Shown: positions 26,401 to 36,589 of the stretch, piece after piece | Position numbering within the stretch: the stretch's first letter is position 1 | How the letters are laid out: every line of letters begins with the position of its first letter | Source of the DNA: Neodontobutis hainanensis | Lineage: Eukaryota; Chordata; Actinopteri; Gobiiformes; Odontobutidae | Direction: 5' to 3' | DNA length: 64,000 nt | NCBI GenBank assembly: GCA_024349245.1 | Contig: JALDNG010000448.1 | Span: forward strand, 1-64,000 | The notes under the pieces: generated by a model | Database searches by the model: none | What the model was told of the DNA's origin: nothing | The model's input: only the letters and a program-made list of their open reading frames with translations | Position numbers and translations under genes: made by a program

Positions 26401-27966
26401 GTATTACAAAACACTCTAGACATGCTTTAGAACAGACTGTAGAGGTGCAGTAATACAGACTGTAGACGAGCATTAGAACAGACTGTAGAGGTGCAGTTGA
26501 ACAGACTGTAGACTTGCAGTTGAACAGACTGTAAACATTTATTAGAAGAGATTTTAGACCTGCAGTAGAAAAGACCGTAGATGAGCAGTAGTAAAGACTG
26601 TAGACTTGCATTAGAAGAGACTGTAGATGTGCATTAAAACAGACTTTAGAAGTGCAGTAGTAGAGACTGTAGACGTGCAGTAGAACAGACTGTAGATGAG
26701 CAGTAGTATAGACTGTAGACTTGCATTAGAACAGACTGTAGATGTGCAGTAGAACAGACTGTAGATATGCAGTAAAAAAGACTGTAGAAGTGCAATAGAA
26801 CAGACTTCAGTAGAGCAGAGGTACAGACTGTAAAATGGCATTAGAACAGACTGTAGACTTGGAGTTGAACAGACTTCAGAGCAGCAGCAGTAGTACAGAC
26901 TCTAGTTTGTCTTTAGAACTGACTGTAGACGAGCATTAGAACAGACTGTAAACGTCAGTAGAACAGACTGTAGATGTGCATTAGAACAGACTGTAGGCGT
27001 GCAATAGAACAGACTGTAGGCGAGCATTAGAACAGATTGTAGACGTCAGTAGAACAGTCTGTATTTGTGCAGTTTTACAGACTAAAGACCTGCATTAGAA
27101 CAGACTGTGGACGAGCATTAGAACAGACAATAGACGTGCATAAGAACATAATGTAGTTGTGAAGTAGAACAAATTGTAGAGATGCAGTAGTACAGAATGT
27201 CGACAATTATCACAACAGTTTATAGTAGACAAAGAGTAGAACAGACTGTGGACTTGCATTAGAACAGACTGTAGATGTGCAGTAGAACAAACTGTAGATG
27301 TGCAGTAGAACAGACTGTAGAGGTGCAGTAGTACAGAAAGTTGACAATTATGAAAAGAGACTGTAGGCGTGCAGTAGAACAGACTCTAGACAATTATTAG
27401 AAAAGACTGTAGACATCCAGTAGAACAGACTGTAGATGTGCATTAGAGGAAACTGTAGACGTTTATTAAAAGAGACTATAGTCGTGCAGTAGAACAGACT
27501 GTAGACGTACAATAGAACAGACTGTAGTGGTGCAGTTGAACAGATTGTAGACGTGCAGTTGAACAGACTTCATAGCAGCAGTAGTACAGACTCTAGAATG
27601 GCTTTAGAACTGATTGTAGACGAGCATTAGAACTGACTGTAGACGACCATTAGAACAGACTGTACATGTGCAGTAGAAGAGATTGTAGATGTGCAGTAGA
27701 ACAGACTGTGGAGCCGCAGTAGTACACACTCTAGACTGGCATTAGAACAGACTGTAGACTTGCAGTAGAACAGACTGACAATGCTTCAGAGGAATAGACT
27801 TTAGTGGTGCAGTAGTTCAGACTGTAGACGAGCATTAGAACAGACTTTATATTAGTATTAGAAAACTCTCTAGACATGCTTTAGAACAGACTGTAGAGGT
27901 GCAGTAGTACAGACTGTAGATGTGCAGTAGAACAGACTGTAGACGTTCATTATAACAGACTGTATA
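17456..27966. repeat. 23-bp satellite array, left block
   Basis: Tandem copies of a 23-bp unit with the core AGAACAGACTGTAGA followed by a variable GTGCAGT or GAGCATT segment. As 23 is not divisible by 3, the frame rotates each unit, so minus-strand ORFs (for example 19758-20018, 24615-24971) encode a 23-residue peptide repeat rather than a gene. Monomers vary in a patterned way, which lets longer repeats be followed: the variant GACTGACAATGTGCAG near 20742 and 21882 marks an interval of about 1140 bp. No unique sequence was seen. Confidence 0.93.
19700..24600. repeat. Paralogous block of 23-bp satellite (left copy)
   Basis: This stretch matches about 58.9-64.0 kb in monomer order. The minus-strand peptide repeat at 19758-20018 is nearly residue-for-residue that at 58983-59243, and the variants GAGGTGCAGAAGAATAGAC (about 22950) and TTTTATTGGGCATTAGAAC (about 24300) recur near 62305 and 63756. 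The offset of about 39.2-39.4 kb indicates large-scale duplication within the satellite domain, older than or separate from the mobile-element insertions now between the copies. Confidence 0.75.
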
Positions 27967-27975
27967 GGGCGTCAG

Positions 27976-27986
27976 TGGCTCAGTGG
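27976..27986 (+). promoter_or_regulatory. Pol III A box of SINE copy 1
   Basis: TGGCTCAGTGG fits the A-box consensus TRGCNNAGYGG at every position, 9 bases into the element. Confidence 0.8.
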
Positions 27987-28019
27987 TAGAGCGGTCGTCT
28001 TTCAACCGGAAGGTAGTGT

Positions 28020-28030
28020 GTTCGATTTCC
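28020..28030 (+). promoter_or_regulatory. Pol III B box of SINE copy 1
   Basis: GTTCGATTTCC resembles the B box GGTTCGANTCC with a substitution in the final part; the second copy (50869) keeps GTTCGATTCCC. Confidence 0.7.
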
Positions 28031-28321
28031 GCTCTCCCACAATTCATTCTGTCGTTGTGTCCTTGGGCAAGACACTTAACCCACCTTGCCTCGTATGAAT
28101 GTTTAAGAATGTTCAGTGAATGTATGTGGTGATGGTCAAAGAGGCCTTAGGGTCAAAATGGCTGCCACGTCTCTGTCAGTCTGCCCTAGGGCATCTGTGG
28201 CTACAGTTGTAGTTACCATCACCAGTGTGTGACTGTGTATGAATGAATAATGGACGGCTTGTGGGCGCTTTGAGTCCCTTGGTCCCTTGGGAGAAAAGCG
28301 CAATATAAATCCAATCCATTA

Positions 28322-28886
28322 ACTGTAGACCTGCAGTAGAACAGACCGTAGATGAGCAGTAGTACAAACATTAGACTTGCATTAGAAAAGACTGTAGATG
28401 TGCATTAGAACAGACTTTAAAAGTGCAGTAGTATAGACTGTAGATATGCAGTAGAACAGACTGTAGAACTTTATCAGAACAGACTGTAGACGTGCAGAAG
28501 AACAGACTGTAGGTGAGCAGTAGTACAAAATGTAGACTTTCATTAGAACAGACTCTAGATGTGCATTAGAACAGACTGTATATGAGCAGTAAAACAGACT
28601 GTAGAGGTGCAGTAGAACAGACTGCAGTAGAGCAGAAGTACAGACTGTAGACTTGCATTAGAAATGACTGTAAACATCCAGTAAAACAGACTGACAATGT
28701 GCAGAAGAATAGACTAGGTGCAGTACTACAGACTGTACATGAGCATTAGAACAGACTGTATATGAGTATTAGAAAACACTGTAGACATGCTTTAGAACAG
28801 ACTCTAGAGGTGCAGTTTAACAGATTGTGGACGAGCATTAGAACAGACTGTATATGAGTATTAGAAAACACTCTAGACATGCTTTA
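28322..28886. repeat. 23-bp satellite between SINE and LINE
   Basis: Same 23-bp family. It aligns with 51151-51735 downstream of SINE copy 2, differing by point changes and by one extra monomer here (GTAGACGTGCAGAAGAACAGACT near 28482 has no counterpart there). It ends at GCTTTA, where the LINE begins. Confidence 0.9.
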
Positions 28887-28904
28887 TAATAATAATAATA
28901 ATAA
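28887..28904. repeat. (TAA)n microsatellite tail of the LINE
   Basis: About six TAA units at the left LINE boundary. This is the 3' terminal repeat of the element, read as TTA on the element's strand, and probably marks the priming site of reverse transcription. Confidence 0.85.
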
Positions 28905-29041
28905 ATTTTATTTGTAATGCACTTTACATTTGTACAATCTCAAAGTGCTACAGCGCATATCAAAGTAATTCAATATAAAAAGAAAACAAAGCAGCGAAAA
29001 CCTAAAACGTTCATTGAAAAGCTTTTGTAAAAGAAATGTTT

Positions 29042-29563
29042 TTAGGTTGCGTTTAAAGCATCAGTAGTCTGTGGGGCCCTCAGGTAGTCCGGGAGGGTAT
29101 TCCACAGCCTCGGAGCAACCGATGAAAAGGCCCTATCACCCATGCTGCAAAGTTTTGTTCTGGGAATTTGGAGGATGTTTGAGTTTGCAGAACAGAAGAG
29201 TGCGTGCAGAGTGCGAAAAGGTCGGGTGGGTGAGAAGTTCCTGCAGGTAGAGGGCATGTCCGTGAATACACTGATGGGTGAGGAGAAACTTTATATACAA
29301 TTCTCAGTGAGACAGGGAGCCAGTGAAGAAATTTCAGGATGGGGGTGATGTGTTCATGCTTGCACCCTCATCAGGATTCTGGCAGCGCTATTTTGGATGT
29401 ACTGAAGTCTCTGGATGCTTTTGCCAGAGATCCCGATGAGGAGTGCATTACAGTAGTCCAGCCTGGAAGAAACAAAGGCATGTAGAGCTTCTCTGCATCC
29501 TCCATGCTGAGTATTGGACGGAGTCTGGCGATGTTCTTGAGATGAAAGAATGAGGTCTTGCAT
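29042..29563 (-). pseudogene. LINE ORF2 C-terminal domain (broken)
   Basis: Two minus-strand frames carry the C-terminal part of L2-type ORF2. At 29354-29563 the segment includes SSRLDYCNALL and LQYIQNSAARI. At 29042-29257 it includes RAFSSVAPRLWNTLPDYLR. Both are characteristic of the region downstream of the reverse transcriptase in L2/CR1 elements; its function is not well defined. The change of frame between them shows at least one frameshift. It lies downstream of the RT remnant on the same strand. Confidence 0.8.
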
Positions 29564-29839
29564 AGGTGTTTAATGTGGGTGTCAAAGGTGAGATGAGGAT
29601 CCATTTTGACACCTAAATTACTGACCGATGTGGAGAGGGATATATTATGGCCGGAAAAAGTGATGCTAGTGATGGTTGAAGTGCAAGTTGATGTGGTGTA
29701 CCAATTAAGATGGCATCAGTTTTAGAGCAATTTAACTGAAGGAAATTGAGCTTCATCCAAATCTCTATCTCTTCCAGGCAGGTGGTCAATGTGGATGTTT
29801 GTAGGGGAGCAGAGAAAGTGGAGGTTGTCCTTAAATACA

Positions 29840-30650
29840 GCTACGTATCATTAGCATAACAATGGAATGATATACCATGTCTACTAATGATTTTACCAAG
29901 GGAGCATGTAAATGGAGAAAAGTGTGGGACCCAGCACAGAGCCCTGAGGAACACCACAGGTGACATTATGAGTGAGTGATTTGGCTTTGCCCAGGGCAAT
30001 GTACTCAGTTCTGCCAGTCAGATATGAAATGAACCAGTCGTAAACATTTTCTGAAAGTCCAATGGTGTATTTCAGGCGGTGTAGAAGAATGTTGTGGTCT
30101 ACTGTGTCAAAAGCAGCTGTTAGATCTAGCAGGATAAGTAGTGATGGGGAACCAGTATCTGCCGCCATCAGAAGGTCATTGGTGATCCTGACCAAGGATG
30201 TTTCAGTGCTATGACCAGGCGGAAACCCGACTGAAATTTTTCAAACAGGTTATTGTTTTGAGGTGAGTATGAAGTTGTACTGCAACTATTTTTTCCAAAA
30301 CCTTTGATAGAAATGGTAGGTTTGAGATGGGCCTATAGTTGCAGAGGACTTCAGGGTCCATAGTTGTTTTTAAGTAGAGGTTTGATGACAGCGGTTTTAA
30401 TGTGGATGGGATATGACCAACCAGAAGGGAGTTTTATTATCTTGGTGATAAATGGAGAGACAACAGAGAGGTTGGCCTTCAGCAGAGTGGAAGGAAAGGA
30501 TCCAGGCACAGGTGGCGGCTTCATCTTTCTGATAACATCCTCCACTTCTTCCTGTGTGACATCAGTGAAAGAGCTGAGGGGCTGGACAATCTTCAATGCT
30601 GGATCTTCCGTTGGAGGAGGCAGAGCAGCAGTGGTAGTGAGTTGAGAGCA
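29840..30650 (-). pseudogene. LINE reverse transcriptase domain (broken)
   Basis: This is the RT of the LINE, which would copy its RNA at the nicked target. The N-terminal part at 30351-30596 contains EEVEDVIRKMKPPPVPG. The central part at 29893-30195 contains LLDLTAAFDTVDHNILL (first catalytic Asp of block A at about 30124-30126) and VPQGSVLGPTLF (block B). Further on, in another frame, the FADD-type box reads Y-A-N-D-T at about 29845-29859, so the first of the paired Asp codons is Asn, and a stop codon follows directly. With frameshifts between the parts this copy cannot make active enzyme. The motifs fit the L2/CR1/Rex group; the clade is inferred without a phylogeny. Confidence 0.85.
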
Positions 30651-30654
30651 GATA

Positions 30655-30990
30655 TTATTTACTTTTTGTTTGAAAAGGTAATAAACATATTACACCTCTC
30701 CTCAGTGGTCTCATAGTGGGAGAGTACGGGGTTTGAGAAGGTGGTTTATTGTTGAAAAAGTTGTTTTGAGTTTCAGGACTGTTATTGATAATAGTGGAAT
30801 AATACCGTGACCGGCGTCTTTCAGAGCTTCTGCATAAGCCCTCTTTTGTTCCCTGTATGCCTGTTTGTGAACAGTCAGTCCAGAAGCCTTGAACCGCCCG
30901 CTCAAGGACACGCCCAGCTGCTTTCATCTTTCGCAGCTCGCAGGTGTACCAAGGTGCTGACCGTGTGAATGAGACGGTCCTTGGTATCAG
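30655..30990 (-). pseudogene. LINE ORF2 endonuclease-RT linker (broken)
   Basis: Two overlapping minus-strand frames (30711-30911 and 30655-30927) carry segments such as GLTVHKQAYREQKRAYAEAL and SRYYSTIINNSPE, typical of the poorly characterised region between endonuclease and RT in L2-type ORF2. The good match switches frame near 30810, indicating a frameshift. Confidence 0.65.
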
Positions 30991-31149
30991 AGGGGCATGG
31001 AGGTCAGGAGACTGCTCAGGGACTGGTTATAGAAATCCACCGAGTCAGCAACGGAAACCAAGTCAGAAAGGCCAATGGAAAGAGAGGAGATATGTTGAAG
31101 GTCCTGGACCAGGACATCCGCTTTGATGTTTTTCAACTTTCTATAGTAG

Positions 31150-31790
31150 ATCTGTCTCTTTGGTTTGATGTGAGAGAAAGGAAAGGGCAACTCCATTGCC
31201 ACAACCTTGTGATCTGAAAATCCAAGATCATAAACCTGTAGGTTACTGATGAGAGCTGAGTTTGAAATGATTAAATCAGTATGTGTCCCCTGGAATGTGT
31301 GGGGACATCAACATGTTGTTGTAGGTTGAGAGTCTAGCAGCTGAAGAAAATCAGCAGCAAGATGACATGAGGGGTGTCAACATGAATATTTATATCTCCC
31401 AGGATAATAATATTGGCCGAGGTAGTACAAAGTGTAGTGAGGAGATCAGATATTTCGGGATAAACACAGAATTTTGCTTAGGGGGCCGATAAATTAGGAG
31501 AACAGTCATTGGAAAAGGAGGCTTGCATTTAAATGCTAGACACTCACATGAAAATGTCGCAGGCAGCGTAATGCGGGACAACTCCAGGTCCTGTCGGTGA
31601 ATGACGACTAGGCCACCACCACGGCCGGTGCTGCGAGCGGCCTCCAAGTAACTGTATCCAGGGGGACAGGCTTCATTTAGGGCAGAGAACACCTCTGGCT
31701 GATGCCATGTTTCTGTTAAACACATGAAGTCAAGTCTTTTCTCCCTAATGTGTTCTTCAATCAGTACAGATTTATTATTGATGGATTGAG
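31150..31790 (-). pseudogene. LINE APE-type endonuclease (broken)
   Basis: The endonuclease would nick target DNA to prime reverse transcription. The minus-strand frame at 31390-31725 contains LDFMCLTETWHQPE, the second conserved APE box with its catalytic Glu, and TGRGGGLVVIH. Downstream, the SDH motif with the catalytic His lies at 31209-31217, followed by KVVAMELPF. The middle part contains stops and frameshifts, so it is a relic. It sits N-terminal of the RT, the normal order in L2/CR1 ORF2. Confidence 0.82.
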
Positions 31791-31792
31791 TG

Positions 31793-32410
31793 TTAAAAGT
31801 TCGAATTTAACCAATGACTGAGGGTGAATCTCTGAACTGGACACAAAACATTAAAATCCACTCCACGCAGGCTGGAATCCACTCCACGAAATGTATCCAA
31901 CCCAAAGTGTGGGGATCCCGTGCTGGAGAGTGGATGTCTCGCGATATTTCCATTGTTGATAGTGACTGGAGCAGAGGCATTCTGATGACGCATTAAGCAT
32001 GCGACAGATGACCAGAGAGAAGGAATGCTTGTAGAATAGCTGTTTGGATGGTTATGGAAGATGAATTTCCGACCAGATCCTCTATGAATGTACCGCGGAC
32101 GACGAAGGAGTCCAAGTTCTTGATAATGGGGATATTAAATCCAGGTGTGGTTGCGAGATGTAGTCCACGAAGTTGGGAGCTGGAATAAGCGGAGCGACAT
32201 TCTGACCGAGGATGTCAGCCAGACAGCGCAAGCTAGCAGACAACACCAGCACAGCAGCGAAAATAGTAGTAGGTAGGTGCTCCTTGCAGTTATAAGCATA
32301 ATTTAAAAACACAATTTAAAAATCGCGGCGAGCAGAGTGGAGAAACGGCGAACACACAGCGCCAGCGTCCTCTCAGCCTCTAGGTACCCACAGGCCCTTA
32401 GCTTGTCGAC
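31793..32410 (-). other. LINE 5' region
   Basis: This is the upstream end of the LINE on the minus strand, GC-richer than the satellite. A minus-strand frame at 32082-32312 (76 codons) and another at 31793-31993 run towards the endonuclease. They could be the N-terminus of ORF2 or a remnant of ORF1; I recognise no domain. The right boundary is set where GTCGAC meets the 23-bp repeat. Confidence 0.5.
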
Positions 32411-34735
32411 CAGACTGTAGAAGAGCAGTAGTTCAGACTGTAGACGAGCATTAGAACAAACTGTATATTTGAATTAGAAAACACTATAGACATGCTTTAG
32501 AACAGACTGTAGAGGTGCAGTTTAACAGACTGTAGACGAGCATTAGAACAGACTGTATTTGAGTATAAGAAAACACACTAGACATGCTTTGGAACAGACT
32601 GTAGAGGTGCAGTAATACAGACTGTAGACGAGCATTAGAACAGTCTGTAGAAGTGCAGTATTACAGACTGTAGATGTGCAGTAGAACAGACTGTAGACAT
32701 TTATTAGAAGAGATTTTAGACCTGCAGTAGAACATACCATAGATGAGCAGTAGTAAAGACTGTAGACTTGCATTAGAACAGACTGTAGATGTGCAATAGA
32801 ACAGACTGTAGATGTGCAGTAAAAAGAATGTAGAAGTGCAATAGAACAGACTGCAGTAGAGCAGAGGTACAGACTGTAAAATGGCATTAGAACAGACTGT
32901 AGAAGTGCAGTTGAAAAGACTGTAGACTTGCAGTTAAACAGACTTCAGAGCAGCAGTAGTACAGACTCTAGATTGGCTTTAGAACTGACTGTAGACGTCA
33001 GTAGAACAGACTGTAGATGTGCATTAGAACAGACTGTAGATGTGCATTAGAAGAGACTGTAGAACTTTAATAAAACCGACTACAGTCGTGCAGTAGAACA
33101 GACTGTAGAAGAGCAGTAGAAGAGACAGTGGACTTGCAGTTGAACAGACTGTAGATGTGCATTAGAACAGACTGTAGATGTGCAGTAGAACAGAATGTAG
33201 ACTTGCAGTAGAACAGACTGTAGAGCAGCAGTAGTACAGACTCTAGACTGGCATTAGAACAGACTGTAGACCTGCAGTAGAACAGACTGTAGTGGAGAAG
33301 TAGAACAAACTGTAGAGGTGGAGTAGTAAAGACTTTTATTGGGCATTAGAACAGACTGTATTCGAGCAATAGAACAGACTATAGATGTGCAGTAGTACAG
33401 ACTGCATTAGAACAGACTGTGGACGAGTATTTGAAGAGACTATATACGTGTATAGAACAGACTGTAGATGTCAGTAAAACAGACTAATGATGCTGCAGAA
33501 GAATAGAATTTAAATGTCCGTTAGTAGAGACTGTAGACGAGCATTAGAACAGACTGTGTATGAGTATTAGAATAGACTGTAGACATACTTTAGAACAGAC
33601 TGTAGAGGTGCAGTAGTACAGACTGTAGACTTGCATTAGAACAGACTGTAGATGTGCATTAGAACAGAATGTAGACATACAATAGAACAGACGTAGAGTT
33701 GCAGTTGAACAGACTACAGACATGCAGTTGAACAGACTTCAGAGCAGCAGTAGAACAGACTGTAGACGTGCAGTAGAACAGACTGCAGTAGAGCAGAGGT
33801 AAAGAATGTAAACTGGCATTAGAACAGACTGTTGAGGTGTAATTGAAATGATTGTAGACGTGCAGTAAAACAGACTGTAGACGAGCATTAGAACAGACTG
33901 TAGAAGTGCAGTAGTACAGACTGTAGATGTGCAGTAGAACAGACTGTAGACGTTTAATACAACAGACTGTAGACCTGCAGTAGAACAGACCGTAAATGAG
34001 CAGTAGTACAGACTGTAGACTTGCATTAGAACAGACTGTAAATGAGCAGTAGTACAGATTATAGACTTGCATTAGAACAGACTGTGGACGAGCATTAGAA
34101 AAGACTATAGACTGTAGACGTTTATTAGAACAGACTGTAGACCTGCACTAGAACAGACCATAGATGAGCAGTAGTACTGACTATAGACTTGCATTAGAAC
34201 AGACTGTAGATGTGCATTAGAAACAGACTTTAGAAGTGCAGTAGTAGAGACTGTAGATGTGTAGTAGAAAAGACTATAGACGTTTATTAATACAGACTAT
34301 AGTCGCAGTAGAACAGACTGTAGGCGTACAATAGAACAGACTGTAGAGGTGCAGTTGAACAGACTGTAGACGTGCAGTTGAACAGACTTTAGAGCAGCAG
34401 TAGTAAAGACTCTAGATTGGCTTTAGAACACACTGTTGTCGAGCTTTAGAACAGACTGTAAACGCTTCAGTAGAACAGAATGACAATTAGAGACTGTAGA
34501 AGACCAGTAGAACAAACTGTAGATGTGCATTAGAAAAGACTGTAGATGTTTATTAAAAAAGACTTTAATCGTGCAGTAGAGCAGACTGTAGACGTACAAT
34601 AGAACAGACTGTAGAGCTGCAATTGAACAGACTGTAGACAAGCAGTTGAACAGACTTCAGAGCAGCAGTAGGTCAGACTCTAGATTGGCTTTAGAACAGA
34701 CTGTAGATGAGCTTTAGATCAGACTGTAAATGTTC
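32411..34735. repeat. 23-bp satellite between LINE and ERV
   Basis: Same 23-bp family as elsewhere. Its first part (CAGACTGTAGAAGAGCAGTAG onwards) continues the alignment with the paralogous block from about 51741, confirming that the LINE interrupts a once-continuous array. It includes the landmark TTTTATTGGGCATTAGAAC near 33335. No gene or unique sequence seen. Confidence 0.92.
34732..34735. repeat. ERV target-site duplication, left
   Basis: GTTC directly before the 5' LTR is repeated as GTTC at 50478-50481 directly after the 3' LTR. Four bases is a duplication size used by several retroviral integrases. Removing the element restores continuous 23-bp satellite. Confidence 0.85.
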
Positions 34736-35162
34736 TGTAGTGTCTCTTCGTACCAGGGACTAACACCTCTCAGAGGATAAAGAATTACAACTCTGAACTT
34801 TTAAAGACCTGGCCGTTTTTGTTGATTCAGGCCGAGGAGAAGACAGAAGACCTAATTAACAACCCTGTGTTAATTCCCACCAGATGCTCGATGTTGCTCT
34901 AAGAAAGTTCACGGAAAAGTGAAACTAAATTAACGACTTTGTTTTCAACACTTCAAAGAACCTGAAGGGGGCTATCTGTTGGCCGACCAGACCCGGCACC
35001 AGACTTGACATTTAAATATATGATTTGTGTATTGAGAGGACCAGACCTGAGAAAGGAATGTCTCTTTGTTTCAGGACTCTACAAGTGATTGAACATTGCC
35101 CTCCTTTGGTTGAACAGAGTAATGACTCTGCTTGAAACTAGATACAATTCTTCGTTCTGTTC

Positions 35163-35170
35163 TATAAAAG
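35163..35170 (+). promoter_or_regulatory. LTR TATA box (5' LTR)
   Basis: TATAAAAG, about 427 bp into the LTR and conserved in the 3' LTR at 48998. It would set transcription start roughly 25-30 bp downstream, near 35195. Confidence 0.7.
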
Positions 35171-35173
35171 TGT

Positions 35174-35179
35174 AATAAA
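35174..35179 (+). terminator. LTR polyadenylation signal (5' LTR copy)
   Basis: AATAAA just after the TATA box, hence probably upstream of the cap site. In that position it would be transcribed only from the 3' LTR, avoiding premature polyadenylation at the 5' end. The arrangement is inferred from sequence only. Confidence 0.6.
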
Positions 35180-36130
35180 GATTGTTCGTAACTATGCAAA
35201 CCTCACCATTTTCCTTAACAGGATCCAACAGGACAAGAAACGTAACGATGTTACTCTGTTTGACTTTGCATAAGTGTATGGTACAATACAAACGAATTAT
35301 TAATTTGTTTTAGCTAAATGACAAGAGAATATACATGTGTTTGATATCTAAATGTTAGTAAACGTTTCCCCATACGTGCACTTATGATACAATGCAGAAT
35401 CCTTATGTTTTATAACTGTGTTTAAAATACTTTAATTGATGGAACAAGAAAGTTATCTAAGGATCCCAAACTTTCAGTAAACGCCCCTCTTCACCAAACG
35501 TGTGTAAACACACCCTTTGCGTCTCTTACAAAAGAGTCGGCAAAGCGGAAATCGCGCTCAAACTCTTCTTGCTCTCTCGAGTTCTCTAGCTTTCTGCGTT
35601 TACCTCTTAAACTTTCTTCACGCTCTTTCTTAAGCTTAACTTTCGTCGTATTTTCCTTGCAACTCTAAAGTTTTTCAGCCGCACACACCGTGCCGACGTA
35701 AATTTTTATCCTTTTGAAGATCCAACACATTTGATTTTTGTTTGAAAAACTTCTTATCCACGGAGTTACATCACTTCCTCGCGGAAGTGAAACTTTTGTA
35801 GTTTTGAAAGGCTTTTGGCGCTACGAAAGAAAGTCTTTGTTAAATCCAAAAGACATATTTTCGTCTTGTAGCGGACTTCAGTTTAAAGACTTTATTCGCA
35901 ACCGCTGGTAAAGTTTAATTTACCCTCAAGGACAATCACAGGACGCCGCTTTGTTGCTAAGGCGCCGCCTTAAACCAGCTCAACGCTGCGGACACGTGCT
36001 GCCTTCTGTTGCGGAAATCAGCGCGACCGGGAATCTCGAAGCCTACCTTTGGGACTGATCGAACCGCACTGCTGGTGCCAAATCACGGATAAAGAGTGAG
36101 TGAGCACGTGACACAAGAGAAAGCTTGGCG

Positions 36131-36328
36131 TTATAAACCTGTGTAATTACGCCCAACAGTACCTCTTTCCTTTTTCACAATCTTCAAATAGCCGTCAATA
36201 GTCCTTTCTGTTAAGCCATTTAACGGCCCGTTGCTCTGTAACCACTCGATTAAATCGCTTAAAATTAAAATAGAATTAAACTCATCTTGTTCCATCAAAG
36301 GTATAACTATTGTGCCATCGCCAATCAA
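36131..36328 (-). pseudogene. Antisense ORF in 5' LTR (disrupted copy)
   Basis: A 65-codon minus-strand frame corresponding to the C-terminal three quarters of the 86-codon ORF at 49958-50218. Relative to that copy it has small indels (CACTCGATT versus CACTCCGATT, and AGTCCTTT versus AGTCCCCTTT) that shift and then restore the frame, changing the middle of the peptide. Another change near 36380 closes the upstream part. The indels lie at CG or C-runs and may be read errors. No known domain is recognised. Confidence 0.4.
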
Positions 36329-36558
36329 TGTTTTATTTTCATCATTTGCCCTAATTATCCCTTTATGTCCTTTCCACCGTTATTAATCATATTTTAACCT
36401 GCATAATTTTAATAAAACCCCATAAAGACATTTCTTGTTTCATTGTTTACGTAGATTTGGTCTGAAAACGAGTTAGGATTCATTCCTTCAGTATTGAGAC
36501 TTATCAAACATAATCAGTTTCCTTAGAACTGTTAAAACTAAGGTGGTGCCCCGAAAGA

Positions 36559-36589
36559 AATTAATATTTTCATAAACAAAATATTAATT
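36559..36589. repeat. AT-rich inverted repeat in LTR (5' copy)
   Basis: AATTAATATTTT and AAAATATTAATT form a perfect 12-bp inverted repeat around a 7-base spacer, CATAAAC. It is conserved in the 3' LTR at 50387-50417. It could fold as a hairpin in the transcript's U5; its role is unknown. Confidence 0.75.

Larger units (their letters stand above)
27967..28321 (+). mobile_element. tRNA-derived SINE, copy 1
   Basis: About 355 bp of non-satellite sequence inside the 23-bp array. The head is tRNA-like: an A box TGGCTCAGTGG, an anticodon-like loop CTTTCAA and a B box GTTCGATTTCC. A body containing CTTGGGCAAGACACTTAACC follows, then a 3' tail ending AAAAGCGCAATATAAATCC. Such tails resemble the 3' ends of L2-type LINEs, which would supply the retrotransposition machinery; this is inference from family knowledge. 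If the loop reads as CTTTCAA the anticodon would be TTC, but the ancestral tRNA is uncertain. ACTGTA occurs on both sides and may be a target-site duplication. The SINE has no coding capacity. The flanks match those of the copy at 50816, so the two arose by segment duplication. Confidence 0.85.
28887..32410 (-). mobile_element. L2-like non-LTR retrotransposon (LINE), defective
   Basis: A 3.5-kb element on the minus strand. Its 3' end, on the left, is TAA-repeat DNA next to AAATTTTATTTG, giving the CAAATAAAATTTATTA-type tail typical of L2/CR1-group LINEs. Reading the minus strand from 32410 one meets a GC-richer 5' region, an APE-type endonuclease, a linker, a reverse transcriptase with L2-type motifs and a C-terminal domain. 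The frames are broken by frameshifts and stops and the catalytic box reads YAND. The paralogous satellite at about 51735 preserves the empty site: there GCTTTA is followed by GAACAGACTG, whereas here only GAA is missing across the insertion, with no target duplication. The length suggests a nearly full copy. Confidence 0.88.

Noticed and set aside
27967..28040. Functional tRNA gene
   Set aside because: Only the A and B boxes fit; the arms do not pair as a normal tRNA and a SINE body and tail follow.
29142..29348. Plus-strand ORFs in the LINE (29142-29348, 30364-30645)
   Set aside because: They are antisense shadows of the minus-strand LINE ORF2, which has the recognisable motifs.
35079..35291. 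Minus-strand 70-codon ORF across the LTR promoter
   Set aside because: It overlaps the TATA box and poly(A) signal and is not preserved as an ORF of similar length in the 3' LTR.
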